A stretch of DNA of 64,000 bases, from the NCBI GenBank assembly GCA_013407085.1, contig JACCGJ010016197.1, forward strand, positions 1 through 64,000, read 5' to 3'. The first letter of the stretch is position 1. The number at the start of each line of letters is the position of its first letter. The position numbers and the translations under genes were made by a program. Of this stretch, positions 11,211 to 23,454 are shown piece by piece. The DNA is from Atriophallophorus winterbourni. Lineage: Eukaryota > Platyhelminthes > Trematoda > Plagiorchiida > Microphallidae. Under the pieces are notes generated by a model. It ran no database searches, was not told the origin of the DNA, and saw only the letters and a program-made list of their open reading frames with translations.

Positions 11211-12959
11211 CCAACATCACCGGAAATAAGCCTTCGTACACCTAATGTTAATCCAGAATCCGCCATCTTTATAACGATCTGAGGCTCAAATCGGCAGCCG
11301 GTGAAGTTCGTCGATTATATAGTGTGTATTTAGCACGTTGATATTGATTGGTGCGTTCTCGTGCATCTTTTAGTACGTCGTCGTTATAACTCGGTCATGG
11401 TATTAAATCCATGTAACAGAGAGTTTAATTTCTCCCTCCTCAGGTGCACATGCTGCCATCCCACTGATGTAATGGTGACACATGCCATCATCGGAGCACA
11501 CCTACGCTTGTCGCCCACCCAGGTGGTAGCCCAAGCCATCAACCATAAACACTCACCGACAAACCCGAAATTAATTCAGACGAGGTACGCCAATTCGTTT
11601 TTCTCTAGGCGAGGTCGTTTGCTATAAATCCTATGAATGCGTGTAATTCGCAGTAGGGACTGTGTTTTCGGGGCATATGTTTCTTCATTGTCAAGCATAC
11701 GAATGAGCGTACGTTTTCTCCCACTGAGTTCGTACTGAGCCCATGCCAGTTTAGCGCTCCTCCAAGCCGCGCGTTTAATCAATGTGAACTGCCTGAACCA
11801 GAACGTTCACCACATGTGAGACATGACTCGACTTAGTCCTGCTCGTTACATTGTTGACCGTACTCCGGTCAGCACGAAAATCGGTTCATGCCAATCTAGT
11901 GCTCAGATGATCTCGGAGTGATTTGTTTCTGAGATAACATGTTCCAGCGAGGAATGACCGTGCACATTTCAAAACATTCGACTATCAATTCCCAATCAGA
12001 AGTCTCTTCTGACCAGATTTCTTGGAGGGGGATTCGTAACAATCATGTATTAAATTATCTGAAATCTATTGACGTTTAAATTATCTCCCGTTTATGCGTG
12101 CTACGTGACTGCACTTATGTACGCATTACAAACGTGCAAATGTAATGGAAACAAAAAGACGTTCATAAATTAACACATGTCATCATTAAAAACCACACTA
12201 ATGTTATTTCAAACCGAAATCACTTTTTATATAAAACAGATAAACATACTTGCATCCTCAATATCATAAGCTGTAATTTTGTAGGAAAAATGCTCTTACG
12301 ATTGAAAAAGATATTATTCTGCATTGAAATGTTGAGCGAATATAGTTTTATCAAATAAACCACCAACAACAGTCCGGAAAGAAATTTAATGCAGTAGATT
12401 CGCCAACTCTTGTGTAGTGGGTCGCTATTGACTGTTTCAAACGACTCCATCTTGCAACCTTGCAAATGATCTTACGTCAAATTCCGTCGAACCATTAGAT
12501 TCAATGCACCGTGGATTCGTTTACAGACTGAGTATCTCAACATAGAATGATGAGATAATAGCCATTCTTTCATCCATTCATGGAGTTTATCGTTTACTCC
12601 ATAGTCGAAGAGAATCGAAAAAACTTATGCCAGACTCACTTGTCTGAGAGGAAGTTTAACGCACAAGATTGTTTATTTTCAGAATCTAAGTTGCCCTTCA
12701 GTTTTTAGGTTTTTGGGCTCGAATTGATTTCGCAACCGCTGGTTTTAGAGCTCTCGGAAAATAATCTAATTTATTTTTCTACACGCCACGTATGAAGATG
12801 GGATTACTCGGGGCAGATTTCCAGATTTTGTGAGTGACACTAAATCTTGAACTGGACATCGGTATTGCTGATTCGGGGGACAGTCAATGCAAGATGTTTG
12901 AGATATATGTTACCTATTCTGTGTAAACCGCTTTTCACTGTTGTTTTTCTAATTTTGTT
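11211..12959. other. Non-coding stretch
   Basis: The frames at 11361-11627 (plus) and 11576-11782 (minus) have no family resemblance that I can see. The first part could be further decayed LTR-element sequence. Nothing else is supported. Confidence 0.25.
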
Positions 12960-13200
12960 TTCTAAACTTTGGGGGTATTTCATCGTGTGAATAAGGAAAA
13001 TGCTTCAGCTGTTACCGAAAAAGCACATTTGCATGCATTTCCATCGCACAGACGCACACATTCCACGACGGGTTGCGGCTGTTTGCACTCATCACGTAGG
13101 GACAGTAGGATCAGCATCTGGATGCGCTTGATACACTGGAAGAATAGTAAACAAGTTGCGCTTGTATGACACTGTTGGGTACGGTTAGTACGACCATTTG
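12960..13200 (-). repeat. Single decayed monomer of the hammerhead repeat
   Basis: This stretch matches a monomer of the array at 56.2-57.06 kb: the block GGGACAGTAGGATCAG and the words ATGCGCTTG, TGACACTGTTGG and TACGACCA occur in the same order as in the array. It contains one hammerhead-like core on the minus strand. Confidence 0.6.
13062..13103 (-). ncRNA. Degenerate hammerhead ribozyme motif
   Basis: On the minus strand CCCTAC is followed by GTGATGA (consensus CTGATGA), GTGC, loop AAACA, GCCG, then CAACCCGTC and GTGGAA. Stem I and the loop are kept. The first core C and the GAAA box are mutated, so it is probably inactive. Confidence 0.5.
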
Positions 13201-13894
13201 CCGAAATTCTTTTAGATTACTTTCTAATAACATTTCCCCAATCCTCAGATGTATTAGCTGAGCCAGTTGGAGTCATGAGTAGTGGTGGTGCCTTTTTAAC
13301 GTTCCTTGAGTTATCGGCATTTTTGTACTGTGATTTTTAAGAGCCCATCCAAGTTAAACTCATGTCGTTTCTAAGGAAAGTTTCTTTCATGTAGTTGGCA
13401 ATATTTTCATGCTTCTCAAACAAATGATAGACATACTCGATGGAGTATGATCCGGTTTTCGAATACCTCAGTTCATGTATGTTGCGCAATGATCAGTAGA
13501 AAGATGAATTGAAGTAAAGGTTTGATCATGCGCACAATGCGTTCTCGCTGTTGAGATACACACATTGTCGTGAGCCCGATATCAGTCTGGAAACATGAAT
13601 GCCTGTTCATCAAGTAGCGATCTACCATGTACTACTTTATTGATGCGACACGTGGCCGCTAAGGTCAAAGGATGTAGATCTTCACAAGTGATTTAAAGTT
13701 TAAAGTGATTCAAAGATGTAATGGTATTAAAAGCAATTAGCTTAACAGAAGTGTTCGACCACCGGTTCATCAGGTAATATTGGGCATCCGATAAACGGAC
13801 CTAGTATACAATGCTGCGCCACATTCATCGGCGAAAACTAAGATGATTTAGTCACACTTTCCACAAGACAGACTAACACCTCACGAAACTTTAC
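13201..13894. other. Non-coding stretch
   Basis: No gene seen. A CTGATGA word on the minus strand near 13770 has no stem II behind it. Confidence 0.3.
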
Positions 13895-14094
13895 CTGAAC
13901 GACATATCCGTTGATGAGTGGCGTTGGGGACAAGACGGTCAAATGAAGACCTGACTGTCGGCTGTGGAAAATAATGTAAACGTCCTGGGACTTGTCACCG
14001 TCTATGGCGTTGGCAGATGTAAACGAGACTGGATTAAGAGCTGCAACGATCGTCGCGCGTGGGCTAGCGTGATTCTTAACATAAATGAGGTCGG
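13895..14094 (-). CDS. Candidate internal exon of an unrecognised gene
   Basis: The minus-strand frame here reads as ordinary balanced protein, unlike the AT-driven frames around it, and its base composition is visibly less AT-rich than the flanks. It is bounded by a plausible acceptor (TTTATTTAG before 14094) and a good donor (CAG followed by GTAAAG after 13895), giving a 200-nt exon. It encodes about 66 residues including ANAIDGD and, further on, LINGYVVQ. That spacing loosely recalls discoidin/fucolectin-like jelly-roll domains, but this is a guess. No adjoining exon was identified. The upstream extension to an ATG at 14203 is AT-rich and probably intronic. It could also be a fragment of an unknown mobile element. 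Confidence 0.4.
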
Positions 14095-15784
14095 CTAAAT
14101 AAACCCGTGAATCCAGCGCACAAAAGTAAAACGTAAGTAAGCGATGCAATATTAAGTAATTCAACGCGAAATAAATGTAAAATATATTTAAATGTTTTCT
14201 CATTGAGTTTTAATTAATCCCAGAATTGAATACACATAATCTATATTCAAAATTTTAATGGAGATAATAAATATCTACTATTTCGAAAAGTGCTTCAATG
14301 TTTTACCTGGAGTTTATTCATAAACATCGATTGTATAGAGTTCAGCTGATTTATAGTTTCACGCAAATAATATTAACACGTTCAGCCATATAGATGAAAG
14401 CATAAAACACTTTTACTAACCTTCTTTCATTTTTTTGAAATCTGAAGTTGAGATTAAATATTATCATTCAATCTTGATGATAATATGTTTAGAACCGACC
14501 GTGTACTCGTAAAGCAAAGAAATTTATATGCACTGGGTTAACAAGGTTTGGTTAACATTTCACTTTTGACACAGAAGCTTCGTCAGGTCAAGTGTGATTG
14601 TCAGTATAGGGAACATGACTATTTGAGCACCTATGTATATGGTCGTGATAAAACAACTGCCGTATGCGCAACGATGATATAATTAGTATTAACAACCGCC
14701 TTCACTCTTTGGCCTCATAACATCAACGTACGGATTATCTTGCTTCTCTATCTGAATCAAAAGTACACGTTTAAAGAGGAATTGATTTTTGTTAACGACA
14801 GCAGATTTTCATTCCACATTTGCCATTGAAAGCAAACTAAATTGCTTTGATTTTCTACGATCCGGGTAATTGCCCTGACACTAATAGCGGTTACAATAGT
14901 GTCAGTAGGCATATGTCGAAGATTGCATAGTGAAACATCTACCGAGAAAAAGGATGGAAAGTTGTGATGTACATGAACGGATACGAGTATGGCAACAGTT
15001 GATATATTGGAGTAAATATTTCAGCTATTGATTTCATATACGTCGTAACCAGTAAGTAATTATCATATTACCCTGCCAAACACAGGTGGCGTAGCTCACA
15101 CTTGAGCTTAGGTTCTCGTTAAGTAATCAACAAAATGAACTATTAGAGACTATTCAAACATCTCGCATTGCGATACAAGGTATGATAAATCGATGGTAAA
15201 AAATCATATCAACGAATAATACTGAATAAATGTTTAAACTCGATGACGCATTCTTAGTTGTCTGGGGATACATACTAGATGTACGGTTGTAATTCAAGCT
15301 TCATCATAAATTTTAAAATTGGATCCAATCCAACGACGTTTTTACCGAAGAACATTTAAAATCATACCATTTCCAAATGAGAAAGCAATTTCTTGTCAAT
15401 TGGTGTTATAGTCTGTGCTTTCATATTCGTATGCGTTCAATTTTATCACGCAGTCTATGGAATTAGTTTCTTCCAATAGTTTGTAGTGAAACTGATAATA
15501 AAATTCAATGCTAGGTAATCCCTATCCATCACTGTTCAGTCTATTTCAGTTTGAGTTATAGATTTAAAGTCTGATTTTAATAATAAATATTATATGAGAT
15601 TGCAATCTTTAAAACGCGTGTTACTATTGCGATAAGTGATAATCATAAAGCTAGAAAAACTACAATCTCTTCCAGTTCTCTTTGATACAAAAGGATAATT
15701 AATCACAATTTGCTGGCGAGAAAAGCAATTCACTATACATAAAGTCTACTAACTGAGATCTATTCAAAACATGTTGAATCCGAT
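14095..15784. other. Non-coding AT-rich stretch
   Basis: No coding, repeat or RNA signal recognised. It could be intron of a gene that includes 13895-14094. Confidence 0.3.
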
Positions 15785-15845
15785 GGTAGTGCCACGACCT
15801 GATGAGTGCAAACAGCACGAAACTGATTGTGAGTTGTGTAACGGA
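15785..15845 (+). ncRNA. Hammerhead ribozyme motif with intact catalytic core
   Basis: CTGATGA lies at 15799-15805, stem II is GTGC (15806-15809) with GCAC (15815-15818) closing a five-base loop AAACA, and GAAA is at 15819-15822. Both invariant boxes and all four stem II pairs are perfect. Downstream, CTGATT then GTGAG stand where the array copies have CCATTC or CCGGTC then GTGG. Stem III and stem I pairing with the upstream CACGAC are therefore weak. It belongs to the same sequence family as the array at 56.2 kb but lies on the opposite strand. Cleavage would fall after the T at 15828, if it folds. Confidence 0.6.
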
Positions 15846-16137
15846 AATGCGTTGAAATAAGAATTACAGTCATATCTATTCGCTGACAATTCGCAAAGTC
15901 GAATAAAGCTGTTTATCATTCATTCATAGTTTATGTTGAAAATGTTAGAGAATACATGTCAATCAAATATAGCCCATACAAAATAATAAAAGTAGCAAAT
16001 ACCTTCATCGTCTTTCGGATAAGCTGAAAGTCGAGAAGCATGTGTAATGCGTGGCAAAATATTATATTATTCGAGTATCATTGGTATATTCACGGTAGGT
16101 CATATTAATTTTCAAGCAACGAGCTGTTTAAGATTCA

Positions 16138-17752
16138 ATATTCAAGAATTACTGGTATACAGATGTGGTCCTCAGCCCCCATAATAAAAGAAAAACATTA
16201 CTTTCCGCTATTTGCTTATTTAGACCAAATATAAACTGGGCGAACTGTTTTCATCAACTGTGTAACAAATACAGCCTTTCATTTTGCAATGCCATGAGAA
16301 CAACATGAAGTCCTGGTAGATAGCTTAATTAGCTTCATCCGCCAAACGTAGACAAACGATTATCATACGGCCAAATTTCGCACTTTCAAGGTCAACCAGA
16401 CAGAAAATAGTAACTCTTGGTCTTGAGAAATAAATGGTTGGTGGTTTGCATGGCATATGGCTTTCTACTCTGTTTAGAAGAAGTAACACGGCGGACGGTA
16501 TTTTTGATGCGACATCAAACTTCGTCTACATTTTTTCCAGCATAGTAGAGAAATGAACGACAGTACTACTAATTAGTTTTTATCAGATATAATCTTAAAA
16601 AACGAAAAGAATATTGCTTTGTCTCCCAAAGCAATACAGAGGTGACTGGGCAATTCAATAACTAAAAATATGCCCCAAAATAAACGGTTTACTTTTACCC
16701 AATTATTGTTATGTAATAATTGAAAACTCTAAAATATGGATACAATCTGAGGTGGGACTGAAGCGAGATAGATATAATATTTCAAAGCTTACCGTTCAAG
16801 TGTGCTGCAACATATTTAGAAGAATATTGTTGGGAATCATTTAAATATATTCGTAAAACTGCGAGTTTATATATCCATATTTTGTTAGTATGCTTGCTAA
16901 TATGTTAAATCGCCTATAATATATATGACTGAGCTTTCAGCTAAACTTTTTATACATTTTGCTAATAGCAACCTATGGTGTTTTCATTATTGTATATTTT
17001 ATTACAATAACCCTGCACATTTCATTATTGTTTTGTTTCAATGATACATGTAAATATGTACACATTCGAATATACGATTGACGCCGCGCTCGTGTTCTGC
17101 TTTGGGACAAGTATATCGCGTGTGACTGCCTGGGATTTGAATGCTGTTATTCGTTGCGAATTGTGTTCCGGTTTATTGCGTTTAATAACCAGAGACGTAC
17201 TTTGTTAGTGGTGAAATCTCCGTTGGATCAACCGCTACAAATCCAATCCACTGAAATCGATAAGTTACGCTGACGAAGCTGCTTTCAATTTGTCCATATT
17301 GAACCACGGAGCCAAGAAAGAAGCTATCTGACGTCGAAGAAAATAGCGATTGTAATCAACGCCTGCATGCTCAATGCCTTAGTGTAAAACAGTGAAATCT
17401 AGATCATCTACGTAATACCCAGAGATCCTTCTATTTAAGGAGCTGCGGTCGGAACGCGAATGAATCTTGAATAAACAGAATACCGAATGTTTAACTATTT
17501 TGTAATGTAGGTCACATTACTGCTACAGCGTTTAGTACATCGTTTGTGGAATGAAAAACGGACGTAGTTCAGATGATATTTACTATTTGACGAATTTTAT
17601 CTGGAAGAACATCATTTATTTTGCAGTAAATACTTTACAAAATTGTTTGTAAAAAACATGATATTTGTCGACATGTATCCCACTAGGATAAAAGAAGTCG
17701 CTATGTACAGCTCACAATTAGAGCATGTCAGTTATCAATATTTATAAGATTA
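16138..17752 (+). repeat. First copy of a 1.6-1.7-kb direct tandem duplication
   Basis: The copy begins near AAGAATTACTGGTA and ends near AGCATGTCAGTTATCAATA. The second copy follows directly. The last 960 bp of the two copies are very similar. A weak RTE-like coding relic is present at about 17260-17420 (ILNHGAKK then INACMLNALV). No intact gene. Confidence 0.8.
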
Positions 17753-19468
17753 ATGACTGAAGAATTACTGGTAGACGTTTGTGGTTTTCAGCACCCATAA
17801 TCAAAGAAAAACATTACTATCCGCTATTTGCTTATTTACACCAAATATAAACTCGGCGAACTGTTTTTTTCAATTGTGTAACAAATACAGGCTTTCATTT
17901 TGTAATGCCATGAGAATAACATGAAGTCCTGGAATATAAAATTAATCCATTGTTTAAATTCATCACGCCGACGTAGAAAAACGATTATCTTTGGAACGCA
18001 CTAATGCTTCTCCTCACCTATTGGTGAGGGGAGTTTTTCTGTTGCATTCCAGATTACACTCATACCAGAAGATATTTGTGAAAATATTGTTTGAAGTGGT
18101 GGACGCTCTCCTGTGGCATACCACCGAAATAAATCTGGACGCTCGATTGGCTCGTTAGCCACATACAGTCCTGTGCAAACTGAACTGAACTGAACTGAAT
18201 AAGGGACAATTCCGCACTTTCAAGGTCAACCACACAGAAATTGATAACTATTGCCCTGATTAGAAAGGAGTAACAAGGCGAATGGGGTTTTCGATGCGAC
18301 ATCAAACTTCGTATATAATTTTTCTAGCATAACAACGAACCAAACGACAATACGATCCATCTGTTTATTTGCAGATATAATCCCAAAAACGGAAAAATAT
18401 GGCTTCGTCCCTCATAGCAATTTTAAGGTGACAAGGCATTTCATTAACTAAAATTATGCACAGAAATAAACGGTTTACTGAAGCGAGATGAAGAGAATAT
18501 TTCAAAGCTTACCGTACAAGTGTGCTGCAACATATTTGAAAGAATATTGTTGGGAATCATTTGAAAATGTTCTTAAAACTGCGAGATTATATATCCATAT
18601 TTTGTTAGTATGCTTGCTAATATGTTAAATCGCCTATAATATATATGACTAAGCTTTCAGCTAAGCTTTTATACATTTTGCTAATAGCAATCTATGGTGT
18701 TTTCATTATTGTATATTTTATTACAATAACCCTGCATATTTCATTATTGTTTTGTTTCAATGATACATGTAAATATGTACACATTCGAATATACGATTCA
18801 CGCCGCGCTCGTGTTCTGCTTTGGGACAAGTATATCGCGTGTGATTGCCTGGGATTTGTATGCTGTTATTCGTTGCGAATTGTGTTCCGGTTTATTGCGT
18901 TCAATAACCAGAGACGTACTTTGTTAGTGGTGAAATCTCCGTTGGATCAACCGCTACAAATCCAATCCACTGAAATCGATAAGTTACGCTGACGAAGCTG
19001 CTTTCAATTTGTCCATATTGAACCACGGAGTCAAGAAAGGAGCTATCTGACGTCGAAGAAAATAGCGATTGTAATCAGCGCCTGCATGCTCAATGCCTTA
19101 GTGTAAAACAGTGAAATCTAGATCATCTACGTAATACCCAGAGATCCTTCTATTTTAGGAGCTGCGGTCGGAACGCGAATGTATCTTGAATAAACAGAAT
19201 ACCGAATGTTTAACTATTTTGTAATGTAGGTCACATTACTGCTACAGTGTTTAGTACATCGTTTGTTGAATGAAAAACGGACGTAGTTCAGATGATATTT
19301 ACTATTTGACGAATTTTATCTGGAAGAACATCATTTATTTTGCAGTAAATACTTTACAAAATTGTTTGTAAAAAACATGATATTTCTCGACATGTATCCC
19401 ACTAGGATAAAAGAAGTCGCTATGTACAGCTCACAATTAGAGCATGTCAGTTATCAATAATTATAGGC
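17753..19468 (+). repeat. Second copy of the tandem duplication
   Basis: It matches 16138-17752. It gains a LINE 3' fragment at 17991-18199 and lacks short segments present in copy one, such as parts of 16440-16480 and 16690-16760. A frame of 115 codons at 18645-18992 begins with a hydrophobic stretch, but the same frame is interrupted in copy one, so I do not treat it as a gene. Confidence 0.8.
17991..18199 (+). mobile_element. 5'-truncated LINE 3' end with TGAAC tail
   Basis: About 210 bp absent from the first copy of the duplication. It ends in a run of TGAAC units, and its last 100 bp match the 3' UTR of the LINE at 705-3823 (for example GCTCGATTGGCTC and TAGCCACATACAGTCCTG). It is a typical short, 5'-truncated LINE insertion. 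A clear target duplication was not found. Confidence 0.7.
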
Positions 19469-20229
19469 TGATGGTGTGTGTATTGCATATTTGCCTGCAA
19501 ATAAAGAACAATAATAACCGTTTGGGTTCAACAATCAACGATCAAGTAGTGCTTATCGTTGTGAAAATTTTCCGATAGAATATGCTCATGTAAAATTTAA
19601 TGGGTTATGAAATCATCATATACTTATGTGGTACATCCGCTGTCAATGCTTTAACGAAATGAGGTTCACGATAGCTAAATATGTAATCCAAAAGTCAGTC
19701 ATTTGAGATTTGGTCGTAGCTTGCTAGCAAAGTGCAAACAGCTGAGTATCGAATGTGTCATCAGTATTCTATTAGAGATTCACTACAGAGAATGCAAGCA
19801 GTTACTTTAAAATGCGTTGCGAGTAAAAGTTAGAATTTGATTTTAATGCATTCTTCATCGATCGTATTCAATCGCAGTTTTTAATTCGCAATGCACTGTT
19901 CCTCCATAAATAGTGACCAAAGTATGTTTGAAAAACCGAATGCCATTTACTTACTTACTAAAAGTTGACATATGAAACAAAAATATAGTGTATAGAAATA
20001 TGTTGACGTGTGAGAATTTAAATATAACAAAACAATCTTGCATTTTAATGACAACTGTTGCGAAAGCCATTAATTGATTTAGACAGATTCTCTGCGTTCC
20101 AAAACGATTATTCAATGATCTTCCATTAACTTGACCAACATCTAAATCGCTAGAACCCATTCATGCAAAATCACGTAAACATGATTTTGGTCTAATGCAT
20201 GATATTGTTCATGTTTCATTTTTTTATGC
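19469..20229. other. Non-coding stretch
   Basis: No gene or repeat recognised. Confidence 0.3.
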
Positions 20230-22290
20230 ATCGCACGGCCGCAGCTGTTTTGCGGATACGCTCCCAATGCAATATATGCTCTAATGGCGCACATCTCATA
20301 TAGCCTCTGACAACAAAGTCAGCTTCTGGGGTCCACGCATGGCATTGTGTGACCCGGCTAAACTGCTTCTAATGACAGGAGAAAGGGTGGAGGCAACTGA
20401 GTGGTGCCTTTAAACTAGCTTGCTCCGGGCAGCTGGAGCTCGTAAGACCATGATATCTGTCCACCTAGTGGAATAAAAACACTTATTTCAAACCTCCAGA
20501 GCCTTGTGGCTAAATCCAAACATGGAAGAGTTTTCAGGAGTCAACCTCAAGAAACAATCCGTTGTCGGAGTACCGTTAGGCAGTCCGAAGTTGTATACAA
20601 CTTTGTCATGACAACTCCTGAAACGGCAACGTTTCCCAAACGTATCAGCACAAGTGTTCTTTTGGATCCGTGGGTGCTGTGGCGAGGTACCACTTGCTGC
20701 ATGGGCAACAGCAAGTTATATATAATGAACTGCTCTGTCGTACATCTCAACGTACCATTCCGCTCCTATGAAAGCAGTAGATACCAGTTAAAAAATGTAG
20801 CTCGACTGGCTTACAGGACAGCGCCTGAGGATGCTTTTTACGGCAGGAGAGATTTTCAGGTTTCGTTGGAGACTGCATCATTCCGCATCAGCGAAATGAA
20901 TTACTAAACAATAAAGGTTATTTCTGAAACTGGGAACCTAAAACTTCCGTTTCATGCTTCCGTGATTTCACGACGACATCTGGAATCTCAGAATCGTAAG
21001 ATTATCAACTGTGATAAACAATGAGCTAAAGAGGCTCAATGTCGACGTGGCTGCACTGCAAGAAACGCGATTACCAGACACTGGTATGCCAACAGAAAGA
21101 GATTACGAACTTTTGGGAAGGAAGGGGTTTTTATCATCCTTGACTGCACCGAGTTGGGTTTGCCGTGAGAAAAAGCCTTATAAGGCAGCAGAACAGAGCA
21201 GCAGCGGGAGCGAGCGGATGTGGACTCAAAATATGATGTGTATTGCTGGTACTATTACATTGGTCAACGTTTATGAACCGATGCTCTCTGCGACGACTGC
21301 TGAAAAAAACGCTTTTTACCATAACCTTACAACAGTCCTCAATATCGTGCTGCAAAAACTGTGTAGTGATATTGGGTGATCACAATAGCCGAGTTATTGC
21401 TGAATATGAGTCAAGGAACAACTGTCTCGAAGATTCGTTGTAGGTAAAACCAATGAAAATAGAGAAAGCCTATTAGAAATATGATGACAGTACTAATTTT
21501 GTGTCAGTAACACTGACTTTCAAACAAAACCACCGCATAAAATCTCATGGAAACATCATCGCCCTAAGCATCGGGAGTTTTGTTAGGCGCACTTATATAG
21601 GAAGCTTACTCCTCACCAGATCTTATCAAATCGAGGACTGCGACACTGGACATTCGCTGGTTTGTGCAAAACTGAATCTTCCCAGTCGAGATTTCACCAC
21701 ACAAATTGCCTGCTAAACCAAGAATAAATATCGCTCACATGTGCCAACTTAATTTAGCTGCTTCAGAAAACTAGGGATCGCTGGAAGCTGCATCTGCCGA
21801 GCTGCATCTTCCACTCACGATCAGAAAAAAGCTCGAAATAGCGACTGGTTCAAAGCAAAAGCTTTTGAGATGACTGCTGCGTTAGATGGAAAACGTTCAG
21901 CATTCTTGAGGTTCGGATATACGCCAACAGAAGGGAAGTAACGAGTTCTAAGAGCAGCAAGAATAAAGGTCCAACTGCCTGCAACACGATGTGCAATCGA
22001 CGATCATACTGAAATTATCCCTACGATCTAAAACGTTGATGACACTGGAAACTATCATGGTATGTATGTTTGGATCAAGAAAGCCATTTGTTCAATCAAA
22101 CTTAAAAAAAGTTCTTCTTATTTTGTATCTGGTATCCCAATTGTCGTCAGTACTCAGCGGATGGAAATATGTATAGAGCAGGTCTGCTTTTTGTAATCTG
22201 GGGACAGAAAGAGTTTACTGCATGTACCGTTGAGCTGTTGCCAATCATTGAAAACCTAGATACCTTCCCTACGAGCCATGTGAAGCAGGG
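20230..22290 (+). mobile_element. RTE-clade LINE fossil, 5' region and endonuclease
   Basis: The first 700 bp (to about 20930) are a presumed 5' UTR. Parts of it recur in inverted orientation in both spacers of the repeat array (about 41450-41870 and 50910-51330). The endonuclease follows. The RT half is not recognisable after about 22290. Limits are approximate. Confidence 0.6.
20930..22200 (+). pseudogene. Decayed RTE endonuclease (ORF2 N-terminal half)
   Basis: The frame near 21011 reads LKRLNVDVAALQETRLPDTG, which contains the catalytic Glu of the APE-type endonuclease of RTE elements. Around 21367 a DHNSRVIAEYESRNNCLED block corresponds to the DFNARVG region. At 21640 the CDTGHSLVCAKLNL block corresponds to the SDH motif, with Ser-Asp-His changed to Thr-Gly-His. 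Stops and frameshifts are frequent. A pre-RT region (YHGMY-like then QLSSVLSGWKYV) continues to about 22200. Confidence 0.75.
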
Positions 22291-22885
22291 GCTTCAATTT
22301 TAATCGTTGTTCATAAAAATGTGTTGAAAAATGTCAGCCAGGTTTCATAAATAAATTGGGAACTTTCGCTTATGAATACGGAATGATTGGGTTGCCTATC
22401 ATTTAACCAGATTGAAAAATCCGTTCTCAAATTCAGATATTAGTTAACTAGATGATGATATATATATAAAGAAATTTATAAATAATAATTAGCAGAATCG
22501 CGGGAAATTATCAATAAAACAAATGAGGAAAACTTGAATATCAAGAGCTACCTTCTTTCTTTACAAAGTTATCTACAACTGTTAATCGAACGAGAAACAT
22601 CTTAAAGAATTATCATATGAATCGAAAATCAATTATCTGTTTGTTTAAAAATGTTATTTGGAGAAATCGGTATTTAGAAAAGCAATCAATCTCAGGTATC
22701 TAACATAAGTATTACCAGATTAACTAACATAACATGAAACAAAGTTGTTTTCTGGTGACCGCATCAACTGTGTTTTCCATAAGTCGCATGCATCGAAATT
22801 CACAACTTCATACAAAAGACCGTCAATGTTTCATTACTTTCGGTGAGGCTTGTTAATGAAAAATTTCCAAAAATATTATTATGAT
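22291..22885. other. Non-coding stretch
   Basis: AT-rich; nothing recognised. Confidence 0.3.
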
Positions 22886-23146
22886 TTAGCAACGGGTATC
22901 CTTATGGAAGCTACTTTGAATAAATATTTTACTGGAAAGCAACAAAATGATTCTATCAACTCTTAACTCATTTATTTTGGCTTTTATTTTGTTTATTTTA
23001 CATTTGCTACTCAATAGTAGCTCAAACAAAATTTTTTTTGACTTGCTTGATGTTCTCTTCTTTTTCAACTCAACTAATGGGCAGAATGAAAGCGAAATTA
23101 TAAATACAATAACAATGAAACCGAAAACCATGTACAAAAGTTTCAT
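22886..23146 (-). CDS. Candidate small basic membrane or secreted peptide
   Basis: From an internal Met near 23146 the minus frame has a charged start, a hydrophobic segment of about 20 residues and then a Lys/Ser-rich tail, a signal-anchor-like layout. The frame runs further upstream to 23236, where TTTCAG offers an acceptor. The region is very AT-rich, and the opposite strand has an equally long hydrophobic frame, so chance is a serious alternative. It lies on the same strand as the signal exon at 25924-25998, about 2.8 kb downstream of it. No family recognised. Confidence 0.2.
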   Translation of the reverse strand: MKLLYMVFGFIVIVFIISLSFCPLVELKKKRTSSKSKKILFELLLSSKCKINKIKAKINELRVDRIILLLSSKIFIQSSFHKDTRC

Positions 23147-23454
23147 CACGAATTTAATTTGCGCAAATACATTCCAATTTTCGGAAATCATATTTCCTGA
23201 AACGGAAGCAACACCGTAAATCCTCATTGAAATCACTGTCTCAACAAAATGTTTTCAAACCGCAAGATGCTTATCGGAGCGTAGGATGTAAGCTTCACAA
23301 GACCTTCATTATTCATAAGCGTTATGAGTTGCCCGTGAGAAATCACTTTGTGATTATGCATTATAACGCCGTATTAAGTAGCAAGAAACCTATTCAACAG
23401 TGGATTATTAAGAACTCACAAACTCAAAGCTTACTGAAATATTGTGGTGCTCAC

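Noticed and set aside
13760..13795. Minus-strand CTGATGAACCGG as a hammerhead
   Set aside because: Stem II and GAAA are absent. Only the seven-base word matches.
18645..18992. 115-codon frame with hydrophobic N-terminus as a membrane protein gene
   Set aside because: The tandem duplicate at 16.9-17.3 kb has the same sequence with a frame change, and the second half lies next to an RTE-like relic.
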